DNA from: Plazaster borealis
Taxonomy: Eukaryota; Echinodermata; Asteroidea; Forcipulatida; Labidiasteridae
Direction: 5' to 3'
NCBI GenBank assembly: GCA_021014325.1
Contig: CM037463.1
Coordinates: 2,232,001 to 2,296,000, forward strand
Length of the DNA stretch: 64,000 nt
Shown: positions 55,164 through 64,000 of the stretch, piece by piece
Layout: each line of letters begins with the position of its first letter
Position numbering within the stretch: position 1 is the stretch's first letter
Program-made: the position numbers and the translations under genes
Notes under the pieces: generated by a model
The model's database searches: none
Told to the model about the DNA's origin: nothing
The model's input: the letters and a program-made list of their open reading frames with translations, nothing else

Positions 55164-55395
55164 CTAAATAGGTAAAGTGGTCACTTCAAGCCATTTGATG
55201 GTGTCCTCGTCGAAGTATATGGATTCCTGCTCACCTTCTGGTTGTCTGACTGTTACAAATGATGGGGGTTGGGAGTTAGATGGTCTGCAACACTGACGCA
55301 GATTCGAGCTTGTTGCCCCGATGCTGTGAAGGACTGAGGCGTTACGGCCCCCAGCCAGTTCAGAGACGATTGGGGAAGATCCATAGCCTGTACGT
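55164..55395 (-). CDS. Candidate terminal exon, unrecognised; could also be element-derived
   Basis: Minus strand: TTCATTCATACTCCATCCTTCAG (in outline) is a fair acceptor. The exon then reads 76 codons to TAG, including RTGYGSSPIVSELAGGRNAS, CCRPSNSQPPSFVTVRQPEG and EQESIYFDEDTIKWLEV. AATAAA follows 83 bp after the stop. A Ser/Pro-rich stretch followed by an acidic patch with an aromatic pair resembles a receptor or adaptor cytoplasmic tail. A donor-like AAG/GTGAGC inside it and a second open frame over the same bases complicate the reading. It directly precedes a LINE relic on the other strand, so it may be part of a decayed mobile element. Confidence 0.3.
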
Positions 55396-55574
55396 CTGAA
55401 GGATGGAGTATGAATGAAGTCACAGAGTCATGTTGAGGATGTTGACCAGGCTTCCTTTCATCGATTCAAGGTCCATGATGGAGAAAGAGGGTGACTGGTG
55501 ATGATGTGGAGTTGCTTCTCAGAGGCAAAGTGCTTGCGGTTCAACCTTCTGCTGATTTGCGGATCAAAGATGGA

Positions 55575-56095
55575 TGGCACTTAGGATGTCTGGATTAAAG
55601 CCTAAGAAACCAGCCACTGATCCAAAGAGCTATCGACCAACATCTCCCCTCTCCCACATCTACACGCAGGATAACTGATGTCACCGAGGCAAAGTTACCA
55701 CAATGCTCAAGCTGATTTTCCAGGTCGCTCGACTACAGATCAAATCACTCGCTTAGTCCACGGTATTGCATGATCCTTCCAGAGTAAACTGAAGTTACCA
55801 CAATGCTCAAGCTGGCTTTCCAAAAGGTCGCCAGTCTACAGATCAAATCACTCGCTTAGTCCACGGTATTGAATGATCCTCCCAGTGTAAACTGAGGTTT
55901 GTAGCAGTCTTCATTGATCCCACTGCTGTTACTGTTTGGCAACGTGGTGTCGTATCTCTCAGATGTAAACCTTGTTGGATTCATAATGCTCTGAGTGCAA
56001 AACCGCACTTTCATTCTTGAAACACCAAACGCCATGCCGAAGTGGAAGGGTGGTATCCCACAAGGCTCCATACTGGCACAAATCTTCTTTAAAAA
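55575..56095 (+). pseudogene. Non-LTR retrotransposon reverse-transcriptase relic
   Basis: Plus-strand pieces: KPKKPATDPKSYRPTS (the ...SYRPISLL motif), QADFPGRSTTDQITRLVHGI (the QAGFR-GRSTxDQI motif) and GIPQGSILAQIFF (the GVPQGSVLSPLLF motif). These are RT motifs in their correct order, but in different frames. A segment of about 100 bp holding the middle motif is duplicated (about 55688-55788 and 55793-55895). The element stops after the third motif, where a family G repeat starts. Confidence 0.8.
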
Positions 56096-56395
56096 CCCTG
56101 CAGCGAGGGTCCTCTGTTTGACAACGCCCCTGTGGTTTGTTGTCAGCATGACATGTTGACAAGGTTTTTGTCCGTAGGTTAAGAGGGTTTGTTTCGCATT
56201 TTTCAACGATTGTTTTATATAAGTGTTTTGTTAACATGTCCAAGTATTTCCTTGGTTAATTTAAGCTTATTTGTTTGCTTAATTAATTAAGTTGTATAAC
56301 TTGGTTTCATCTACCATTGACAATTGGCATACTGTTTTGTACACAAAAAATACTGGAACAGTTTTGTCTTGCCCCTACAGCATCAAAATAAAATC
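56085..56395 (+). repeat. Interspersed repeat family G, copy 4
   Basis: AAAACCCTGCAGCGAGGGTCC, TTAAGAGGGTTTGTTTCGC, TAACATGTCCAAGTATTTCC and TTTCATCTACCATTGACAA in the order of copy 2. It starts exactly where the RT relic ends. Confidence 0.8.
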
Positions 56396-56404
56396 ACACA
56401 CTTA

Positions 56405-56840
56405 CGCTATCAGGCACTTTTTAAGTGCCCGTTTTAAATTTTGCGTGTAATACATGTTTCATGAGAACACAATCACTTTTAAATTGCCCAAACTATTAGA
56501 TATAGACCCTTGTGACTAAATAAAACAAATTCAAGCAAAACTTCCTTTGAGATCAGCCCACATGAGTCTCTAAACCATTTGTTTGAATGAAACCCTCGTT
56601 TTTGCTGAGTCAGCAAAAACATCATAATTTCGTACATTTCTTACATTTCCCAAGGGAATACCGGGAGAACTGGTCATTGGTGGATTTTTTTTGGTGTGAA
56701 AACAACCCCGATGGTAAAAAGACAATTGGCATGTTATTTGGCTAGGTGTAGTTGAGGAACCTAAAAATATTTAGAAAAAAAATGGCTGAGTAATGACTTT
56801 TTAATTAAAAACAGACACTTAAAAAGTACCTGATGGCACT
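56405..56840. mobile_element. MITE with ATCAGGCACTTTTTAAGTG termini
   Basis: ATCAGGCACTTTTTAAGTGC at the left and CACTTAAAAAGTACCTGAT at the right are inverted over about 30 bp with few mismatches. The interior holds a perfect 23-bp palindrome with a Maf-type site (56598-56620). Confidence 0.75.
56603..56615. promoter_or_regulatory. Perfect T-MARE (TGCTGAGTCAGCA)
   Basis: This 13-mer is the consensus recognition element of Maf-family bZIP proteins with an AP-1 core TGAGTCA. It lies at the centre of a 23-bp perfect palindrome within a MITE. Function is not shown. Confidence 0.45.
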
Positions 56841-56879
56841 CCGACATGTTAATAACTCATAAAGACTTCATTATTATTA

Positions 56880-57245
56880 TTTTCTTTATGAGAGATCGCC
56901 TAACATCACAAGGCCGGACGGCCACATCAAGGTGAGGGCTACACTTAACCGATTTGGGCTATCGACCCAAATCAACTGCCACCAGGGGCACTCACCTACT
57001 CCTGGGGCTGAAACAGGGTTACCCCCTTCACAGTCCGTAAAGATTTAGGCATGGGTATCATCCACTAGGAGCCTGGCTGGTAGGACAAAATGAACTACCT
57101 TCCCAACTTTTACGAAGCAATATTATGGTTAAGTGCCTTACTCAAGGGCACAAGTGTCATGACCGGGATTCGAACCCACACTCTGCTTCTGACAACACCA
57201 GAGATTGGGTCCGGTGAACTAGACCGCTCGGCCGCAACACGCTTG
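56880..57245 (-). mobile_element. tRNA-derived SINE (minus strand), alternative body
   Basis: Minus strand: head GCGGCCGAGCGGTCTAGTTC, B box GTGGGTTCGAATCCCGGTC, then CACTTGTGCCCTTGAGTAAG. The body beyond differs from the 59085 copy (GGGTGATACCCATGCCTAAAT-like). It ends in an ATT tail near 56870. Confidence 0.75.
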
Positions 57246-57606
57246 TCATTATTTGAAATTAAATTTTACTGAAATTCTACCGAGGAATAGTCATCACAAT
57301 CAAGGATGAGTTTGGTGGTCCCGAATGTGCTTCGAAAATCGCAAATTTCTGCGCATATATTTTGTTACGAATGTTATTGGTTTGGCACGAATTTATGATT
57401 AATATTATTAATATTTCAAAAATTGTAATATTCTGCAATATCGTATTTCGTCGTAAGGAATTTCAAGAATTTAGTTTAATTGCGGCTTGGACAAATTATG
57501 TGTGAATTAAATTCAATCATTAGTGGAGAGTTCAACCCGGAAATGAACTTTCGTGTCCTTGGAGTACAAAGCTGAAAGCCCAACCCTTGCATCAACGAGG
57601 GAGTAT

Positions 57607-58040
57607 AGATTGGTAAATACTAAAAAAAACTCATTAAAACTTGGTGAGAAGCACTGCAGCTGATGATAGTATAAACTATTTTGAGAGAAGGATTCCCTTC
57701 AAAGTAATACGGTTTGGACAATTTTTCACCCAAAAACATTTGAATCTGAGAAAAGATTCTTGCATGATTTTGTGCTCAGATTGTTGAGGGTTGGTGTCCG
57801 TTAGAAAATGATGCAGCCAGAGATGCGTTTGGTACCCGCTGTTACCTTGCTATAAACGTACTGTGGATGGATTTGACGTTCGTGTTAAAACAGCATGACA
57901 GTTTGTTGCTGTTTTTTCAGCAAGTAGACACTGTATTCAGCTGAAACTTTCACATGTGACTTTTACTGTATCTTTCTTTATTTTTGCCTATAAGTCAACA
58001 TTACGTTTACAAAAACCAATCTATGACCCTACCTTTAAGG
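57607..58040 (+). mobile_element. Decayed MITE related to families A/B
   Basis: TTGGTAAATACTAAAAAAAACTCA, AGCACTGCAGCTGATGATAG and TTTGAATCTGAGAAAAGATTC follow the family order. The right end is CCTACCTTTAAG. Both ends are heavily mutated. Confidence 0.6.
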
Positions 58041-58044
58041 AAGC

Positions 58045-58620
58045 ATTGTGATTGGGATGATTATTCTAGCTTAATACGTCCACACAATTCGATCAGGAGT
58101 AGAGAGTGATCGTCATCTGATTCCAATTGCTACTTTCCTCAATTTCACTTACGAAAAACGTTCACGTGCAACAATGCCCAGCTGCCTATGATATTAAAGG
58201 CCAAACGTGGGGATATCACTTACGCTGAGCTGAGCAGTTAGGCCATACGAATATTTTACCGTCTGTTTGAGTGTGAGGCAGAAAACTTAATAATGATGTC
58301 ACATTTTACAGAAATCTCGATTTGGAGGTTAATTTGTTTTTATTGATGAATGATAATGGCAACCTCGTTCCCAAGGGTGTATAAAGTATGCATCGCTCGA
58401 TTATAACGTTTAGTTATACGAGAGGGGACGATACGTCGGGCTTCCCATGGGAACAACGATGGTTCAGTCGCCCATGCCTATTTTGAGCGTCAGAATCTGT
58501 TGAGCAAAAAGCTGGTTAATATTGCCTACAATTTAAGTTTAGAAATTTGATTTAATTTGAATAGCTTTCACAGCTTATACAGACTGTTTATATGCCCACA
58601 CAGGACGATAAATTACTGTC
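58045..58620. other. Stretch without a supported gene
   Basis: ACCTCGTTCCCAAGGG (about 58362) and CCATGGGAACAACG (about 58446) are loosely inverted, suggesting a small element. Nothing else recognised. Confidence 0.35.
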
Positions 58621-58624
58621 AACC

Positions 58625-58805
58625 TATAGACCTTATTTGTTGACGTCATCAAGCCGCCATCTTAGAGGTAAGACAATGATGCAGCAATGAAAACGCAAAT
58701 CTATGTACGCGCGGCACGCAGGATGGGCCAATGAGAAACCTTGTTTTTTTGCCTCTAGCCGAGGGCGCCCTACTTAAATGACGTTACTTGCATAAAGTCT
58801 TTCTA
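58625..58805 (-). repeat. Interspersed repeat family H, copy 2 (reverse)
   Basis: GACGTCATCAAGCCGCCATC, ATGAAAACGCAAATCTATGT, GGATGGGCCAATGAG and CCTCTAGCCGAGGGCGCCCT are the reverse of copy 1 at 6655-6825. Confidence 0.7.
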
Positions 58806-59084
58806 TGCGTCTTGTAGTTGTACCCAAGAAGATTTATGAAAATATTTAAAGTCGATGTTAACCCAGTTTCACAAAGCTATTTAGCAGAAAATGTTTCTAA
58901 CCAAACTTATTCACTATAAGCGAGTGCACCAGTTGCAACAATTCAAATCAGGTTGTTTTTTTAGCTGGTTACCTGTTTCTGCTAAGCAGGATATTTTCTG
59001 CGCTTAGAACGGCTGAGCAGTTTTCAGAGATCAGAGATGTTTCTCAGTGAACATCATCACCCTGTTCTGTCTACTATCGACTTT

Positions 59085-59515
59085 GGCCGAGCGGATAAGA
59101 ACACCGAACTCAAGCTCTGGTGTTTCTGATCAGCAGAGTGTGGGTTCGAATCCCAGTCGTGACACTTGTGTCCTTAAGCAAGACACTTAACCACATGCTT
59201 CGTCCTTCGGATGGGACGTTAAGCCGTAGGTCCCGTGTGTTGTGTAATGCACGTAAAAGAACCCAGTGCACTTATCGAAAAGAGAAGGGGTTCGCCCCGG
59301 TGTTCCTGGTTTGATCGGCAGCATATTGCGCCACAGCACCTTGTAAACCATTACATGGTGCTATGTAAAGGACTTGGTCTCATACTTCAAAACGTAGCTC
59401 CACAATACCTTGCAGGAAAATAATGAACGCTAAAAGCGCCTTGAGCGTCACTGAGTGACGGATATGTGCGCTATATAAGAAGCCACTATTATTATTATTA
59501 TTATTTATTATTAAT
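59085..59515 (+). mobile_element. Full-length tRNA-derived SINE
   Basis: Head: TTTGGCCGAGCGGATAAGAA with a Leu/Ser-tRNA-like long variable region, B box GTGGGTTCGAATCCCAGTC. Body: CTTCGTCCTTCGGATGGGACG, CACGTAAAAGAACCCAGTGC, TTGATCGGCAGCATATTGCG, TACATGGTGCTATGTAAAGG. Tail: GCGCTATATAAGAAGCCACT then (ATT)n. It is the most complete copy in the window, about 430 bp. Confidence 0.9.
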
Positions 59516-60204
59516 GTTTACCCAGACGAAAAGGTTACATTAATGCAGGGTGCATGGCGCTGTCTTAGAACCATTTTTCATGTTAACTCATGACGTTTTT
59601 GGTTTCTTGAATAACTCAAATGACAAATGACGAGTAAAAGAAGTTTTGAATAAACCATGTTTTGCAATTCGTCATGGCAGTGTCCAATTGAAATCTCCTA
59701 CATATATGTTGCTGTATTTATAAAGTGAACAACGTAATTAAAGTCTATACCAAGTCTAAATTTAGAAACTGTCAAAGTAAACGAGGATGCATCCATCCCA
59801 TAATAATGTAAACTAAACCTGAAGTGGGTTTTGAAGGGTCGTCCTTTGAACGGCTTACGGTGGCGTCAACTTATCGTTGCCATAGGGTTGAGACCTACAC
59901 TAATATTATTCGTCACACGCCACTCCAGCGCCCTTAACAAAACACCAATAAAGATCGAGGGCTTTCGGGGGGGGGAGATAGCAACTGATCTTCCAGTTTA
60001 AACCCTCAATGTATCAGACAAAGCAGTGAAGAGCTATTCAGCAGAAACAAAAGTGTGATGCGAAACAAATAACGATCAGTAGTTATCCCACAATGCAAAA
60101 GTTGTCTTTATTTCGACAATGAGTGACCTTAGCAAAACAATTCTGGCAATGGCTCCTATAGGGGTTATCTTTAGTGGCTTGGTATCCCTTTATCGACCAC
60201 GAAA

Positions 60205-60425
60205 CACCTCTCTGATGGGCCTAAGGTTCAGGTGGTTATGATCCTCTGTCGTCCTCAGTTCGAATCCCCACCACGGACTGAATCGTATCAGGTTGGCTCA
60301 TTGGTTTCTTTCCCTGCATTTTACCTCTGTGGACCCCGGTTCGAATCCCACCTCAGACTGGAACCGTATATGTGGATTGGGTTTCTTCGGTTTTCCCAAT
60401 CCCAAAAACACTCATAAACTCGTTT
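60205..60425 (+). mobile_element. tRNA-derived SINE with two B-box heads
   Basis: CCTCAGTTCGAATCCCCACC (about 60255) and CCCCGGTTCGAATCCCACC (about 60334) both look like B boxes, about 79 bp apart. The body then reads ATGTGGATTGGGTTTCTTCGG and CCCAATCCCAAAAACACTCA. It may be a dimeric head or a nested insertion. Confidence 0.6.
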
Positions 60426-60537
60426 TTCCCCCTGTCAAGTGACAATTGAAACACTGCGTTATTCTGTTTCACGTGTAATTAATTGGATGTTTATTTTGCC
60501 AAAAGTGACCAGAAAAACCTCACAAAATCCATGCCAC

Positions 60538-60780
60538 CAAACCTCTAGGTCAGAATCGACCCGAATTCCGGGTCCCGTGAGGCCTCACTCATTTCTGGGT
60601 CAGTATGACCCGGAATCTGTGTCAAAATTACACAGAAATGGCTCAAACTGACATAGAATCCTTGTGAAAATCCCTTCTTTTTTTTTTCATTTTCCGAGTC
60701 AGCCTGACCCAGCAAATTGGTCAGGCCCCACTGGACCCGGAATCCGATTCAAGTCTGACCCAGGAGTTTTTAAAGTGTAG
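60538..60780. mobile_element. MITE family R, copy 4
   Basis: AGGTCAGAATCGACCC, GGGTCAGTATGACCC (60597-60611, spacer 3), GAGTCAGCCTGACCC and the end GGAGTTTTTAAAGTGT. Layout as in copy 1. Confidence 0.8.
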
Positions 60781-61015
60781 GTCTTACATAAACAATTAGT
60801 TGGTGTTTTCTCGAAAGTGTAACAAATTTTTCCCAATTTGGCTGTTTACTGTGTTTATTGGAAACACTCTTCCAAACACAATGATGTAAACAATTCATCA
60901 ATTTAGAAAAAAAAAATACACTTAAAAAATATCATATTTCTTATGAGTATAGACGCATTGAAAATTCTATAAAGACGCAGTAAATCAAATCAGAATGGTG
61001 GGTATCCCGTTACAT

Positions 61016-61022
61016 GCTTTAT
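61016..61022 (-). terminator. Poly(A) signal AATAAA for the 61246-61429 exon
   Basis: CAATAAAG on the minus strand about 225 bp past the stop codon at 61246. Confidence 0.35.
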
Positions 61023-61245
61023 TGAAAGAGGGATTTCAAAAGCATCCTCAAGAATGAACAGAAATACTCCGGTCAGTGGGAGAGAAAAGAAAACCGCGAA
61101 CCGAGGCAAATCTGAACAGCCCATTTCTAGACGGTTTATAAAGTGGCAGTTTTTGCAGCAGTAATAGCCAAGACGCCATTGTTACCAGATATTAATTCAA
61201 CAAGTCTCTCGTACTGTAAAAGAGTCTAATTCGATTACGTCAGAT

Positions 61246-61429
61246 TCATGCTTGGTCAAATTTGTTTTTTAGAAAACAACCTGACCGCCGTCCGTATCTC
61301 ATACATGCGTACACAGTTTCAATTACTTTCACTCCAAATTTATGTTCAGTCATGTGCTTGACCCAGTTTTTGTTTCTCTCATCTGGTTGAAATACGTCAA
61401 AATACCCAGGGTCAATAAACACTAGATGA
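61246..61429 (-). CDS. Candidate terminal exon of an unrecognised protein
   Basis: Minus strand. The frame ends in TGA at 61246 and is open upstream to 61494. I place the exon start after TTCTCGGTCGTTCAG (acceptor, 61430-61432). It codes 60 residues: HLVFIDPGYFDVFQPDER, NKNWVKHMTEHKFGVKV, IETVYACMRYGRRSGCFLKN, then KFDQA. Composition and the alternation of hydrophobic strands with charged turns look strongly like a folded enzyme domain, more so than any other frame without a signal peptide here. A second acceptor farther up (TTTTTCCTTCTTACAG, about 61620) leads to a stretch with stops, so either an exon boundary or a frameshifted pseudogene is involved. AATAAA lies 225 bp downstream. I do not recognise the family. 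Confidence 0.4.
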
Positions 61430-61849
61430 CTGAACGACCGAGAAAACCCACCACGAATAATGAAGATGACGTTTTCATAAGAAATTAAAAGCCATCAATC
61501 GTCAATTTCAACCAAGACAAGTACATCCATCTTTGTCCCTGGGAATTTTTGTCAACGTGGAGAGGATACTTTCCATCAATGCCAGTGGCACTCAAAGCTT
61601 AACATGATATGGGCACTGTAAGAAGGAAAAACCTGTTAATTTAAATTTCTGTCGGTAGGGCGCAAATTCAAGTGTCGCAATTGTGTCCAAACACCCCGCA
61701 CTCTCGCTGCCGACCGGGGTCTCTCTTTACGAGTATGAAACGCCTGGCTGGCAGCGAGTCCACGCCAATCTGACAGTTTTGGTTTGACGGAGCAGACTGT
61801 ATCATCCCTTTTCACGATTAGTCCCACAATCCATACTTTGTGCTAGTTC

Positions 61850-62063
61850 AAGACGGTGTATATGAGATAGAGTGTCCCTTCACAGGCACACTGTATCGCT
61901 TCAGCATCGCCCTTCCTATCGATTAACAAGTGAGACGATAACGGGACGAACAACAACGTTTTCAGATATTTTTGGAGCGCCTCAAATCTTCAACTGAAGT
62001 TTCTTCACCTTGATTGGGATTCGATTTATAAGACAAAGATATTTCTTAACAACTCAGGTAAGT
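61850..62063 (+). promoter_or_regulatory. Possible 5' untranslated exon ending in a perfect splice donor
   Basis: AACAACTCAG/GTAAGTC at 62048-62064 is a consensus donor. The preceding 200 bp are non-repetitive and moderately GC-rich, with no ATG in a good open frame reaching the donor. If real, the gene continues beyond the window. A single donor match is weak evidence. Confidence 0.22.
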
Positions 62064-62228
62064 CAAACACGTACTTTTCACAGTTAGATATTTTAATCAC
62101 CTAGCACGTCGTCTTAATTCCATTGGAACATTCTTTTTCGGGCCCAAATATTTCCTTTAACCCTATTGTGTTAAAGCTATGGCAGATGATTTGTAATAAT
62201 TGACAGTATAGTTTTTTCTTTATATAAG

Positions 62229-62510
62229 TTTGTTGTTGTTGTTGTTGTTGCTGCTACTGTTGTTGTTGTTGTTGTTCTTGTTCTTGTTCTTGTTCTTGTT
62301 CTTGTTCTTGTTCTTGTTCTTGTTCTTGTTCTTGTTCTTGTTCTTGTTCTTGTTCTTGTTGTTTTCGTTGTTGCTGTTTTTGTTGTTGTTGTTGTTGTTG
62401 TTTTTTACTGTTGTTGTTGTTGTTTTGTTTTGTTATTGTTGTTGTTGATATCGTTGTTGTTGTTGTTTTTGTTGGTTTTGTTGCTGTTGTTGCTGTTGCT
62501 GTTGTTTTCT

Positions 62511-62541
<31 letters not shown>

Positions 62542-62550
62542 TGTTATTGC

Positions 62551-62581
<31 letters not shown>
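62229..62581. repeat. Compound microsatellite: (TTG)n, (TTGTTC)n, (GTC)n, (TTG)n
   Basis: Blocks in order: TTG repeats with CTG/CTA variants (62229-62269), about 14 units of TTGTTC (62270-62357), mixed TTG (to 62510), about 10 units of GTC (62512-62540) and TTG again. Leu/Phe/Val-rich frames across it are artefacts. Confidence 0.95.
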
Positions 62582-63640
62582 GCATTTCCTCACACACCCC
62601 CACACACATCCTGACACATCTGAATTTAAAATAGATTGAATTTTAGTTCTTTGCACGCAGTTGACCCATTTAATCATTATCTTCTTTTGTTTCATACCAA
62701 ACTCTGCTAGACAAAATATTCCACACACTGCCATTGATGTTTATGTTGTTAAAAGTCTTTCGATTAACGATTTTGATACCTTGTAAATCATATATTTGTT
62801 TACTTAAAACAAATAAAAAATATTAAAGTATGTCGAATGTCCGAGAACCATTTTTGTTAGAAAAATGTCCCAAATAATCGGGTCTTCATTTCTCAACTAG
62901 GAATAATCACGTATGTCCACCAAAAGTACAAACATTAACAATTTCTCGACGATTTGTCGAAAACATGACCACCAAATTTGATACGAATTTTCACGTTTGG
63001 TGTTTATTGTGGTCTATTGAAAACTGGAAATGAATGTTGACTTCCTAAAACCATTGATGTAGTAAACCTTTAAATAACCAATAAAGTAAAATGTGAAATT
63101 GTCACCACAATTTGAACGCTCATATTTTGAGAAAACATCAAGCAAAAGGTTCATTCTTTGTGTACATAAAATTTAGTATTCTAATGCTTTTTAGTGACTG
63201 CCTTTTTTTTAATCACATAGGACCTATGGGAGTATTTTTCGCCCAATAGTTTGACTGTCATAATTATTTATCAAGGAAAACAAAGTATCTTTCGAATACT
63301 GTTTTTCCCACGTCAAACCGCCTCTTAGAATCTTAAACACATGTAAGAATTAGATGCTTAAGTTCAATCATATAAATATAAAACATCGCCATAATTTTGT
63401 CTAACGAAGGTTTGTAACGACTATAACCACACTTTATTTTTTATCTCAGTTTTCTCGCATACTGATCGTACACATGTGGGATCACTATATTAGACCATTT
63501 GGAGATTTTGAAGATGGTGTGTGTAAATGCAATTTGTTTGAGTGTTTTTAGGTCCCGCATTCAATTACCTCCCTCCACTTAAACAAAATCTATTTGCTTC
63601 AAGTTCAGTTTTGAAAAGGCAAGTACAAAGTCGATGACAG

Positions 63641-63975
63641 TCCGTGTCCGAATCGAGTGGGAGCGGCTTTGGCTACGGCCGTTGGCTGCTGCGGCAGCGT
63701 TGAAGAATAAGGCTTTTCAGCGATCATGCCGTAGCCACAGCCAAAGTCATTAATTCAACACGGCCGCAGCTTACTTCAAAAGACAAAAAAGGCAATATAC
63801 AGTAATTGGATAATTTTCAATGCATTTAGAACCAAACGAGAGCAAAGAGAGACAAATTAATGCAAGGCCGTATTGGCGAAACATGGCGTTGCTAAGGACG
63901 TCCTACACTTCATTGCATGATGACGAGGCGATCCAGCCGTAGCCGTAGCCGTAGCCGCCAATTCGGATCAGCCTT
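63641..63975. mobile_element. MITE family F, copy 2 (larger)
   Basis: CCGTGTCCGAATCGAGTGG and GGCTTTGGCTACGGCCG at the left, GCCGTAGCCGTAGCCGTAG, CCGCCAATTCGGATCAGCC at the right. GTTGCTAAGGACGTCCTACA is shared with copy 1. An inner CCGTAGCCACAGCC block suggests two nested copies. Confidence 0.7.
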
Positions 63976-64000
63976 AGGCTGTGTCCGAAATGCCGGCTAC
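63976..64000. mobile_element. MITE family F, copy 3 (cut by the window edge)
   Basis: GGCTGTGTCCGAAATGCCGG then CTAC is the left terminus of family F as seen at 9760. The rest lies outside the window. Confidence 0.65.

Larger units (their letters stand above)
60785..63635. other. Single-copy-looking DNA around an exon candidate and a microsatellite
   Basis: Besides the items listed separately, AT-rich DNA without recognised features. A perfect splice donor at 62055-62063 is noted as a possible first exon. Confidence 0.4.

Noticed and set aside
62230..62734. Leu/Phe/Val-rich and Asn/Asp-rich open frames
   Set aside because: Translations of the TTG/TTC/GTC compound microsatellite on both strands.

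Overview
The window reads as nuclear DNA of a marine deuterostome, most likely an echinoderm and possibly a sea star. It is AT-rich with no operons, ribosome binding sites or long open frames, and it has intron-like splice signals. It is packed with tRNA-derived SINEs, eroded LINEs and several families of short inverted-repeat elements. The echinoderm assignment rests on my memory of these repeat types, not on a search. Base composition alone predicts many chance open frames of 60-125 codons, so I report a frame only where a signal peptide, splice signal, poly(A) signal or family resemblance supports it.

Layout. 1-9 kb: a Cys-motif mobile-gene relic, a long hairpin (3.71-3.99 kb), several MITEs, and the best gene in the window, a 126-residue secreted-protein exon on the minus strand (7880-8260) behind a clean splice acceptor. 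9-20 kb: a MITE rich in GGGTCA/TGACCC, CRE/ETS promoter-like sequence (10.75 kb), an L1-type LINE 3' end (13.6-14.2 kb), hammerhead-like motifs, a palindrome-rich MITE (15.5 kb), and two SINE heads in inverted orientation (16.05-16.74 kb). 20-36 kb: minisatellites, a 153-bp tandem duplication, TTAA-flanked MITEs and tRNA-like elements. 36-48 kb: mostly repeats, with several weak coding candidates and one exon that resembles the start of the membrane domain of a GABA-B-type receptor (46618-46788). 48-58 kb: two reverse-transcriptase relics, a perfect 501-bp trinucleotide array directly after a SINE, a foldback element with 32-bp perfect arms, and a perfect Maf-type site in a palindrome. 58-64 kb: SINEs, a protein-like terminal exon on the minus strand (61246-61429), a compound TTG/TTC/GTC microsatellite, and another MITE cut by the window edge.

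The genes do not form a functional unit that I can see. The picture is of introns and intergenic DNA carrying isolated exons. The commonest mobile sequences are two related TTAA-bounded MITE families (A: about 10 copies; B: 6 copies) whose terminal parts are shared and whose central hairpins differ, with apparent half-and-half hybrids.
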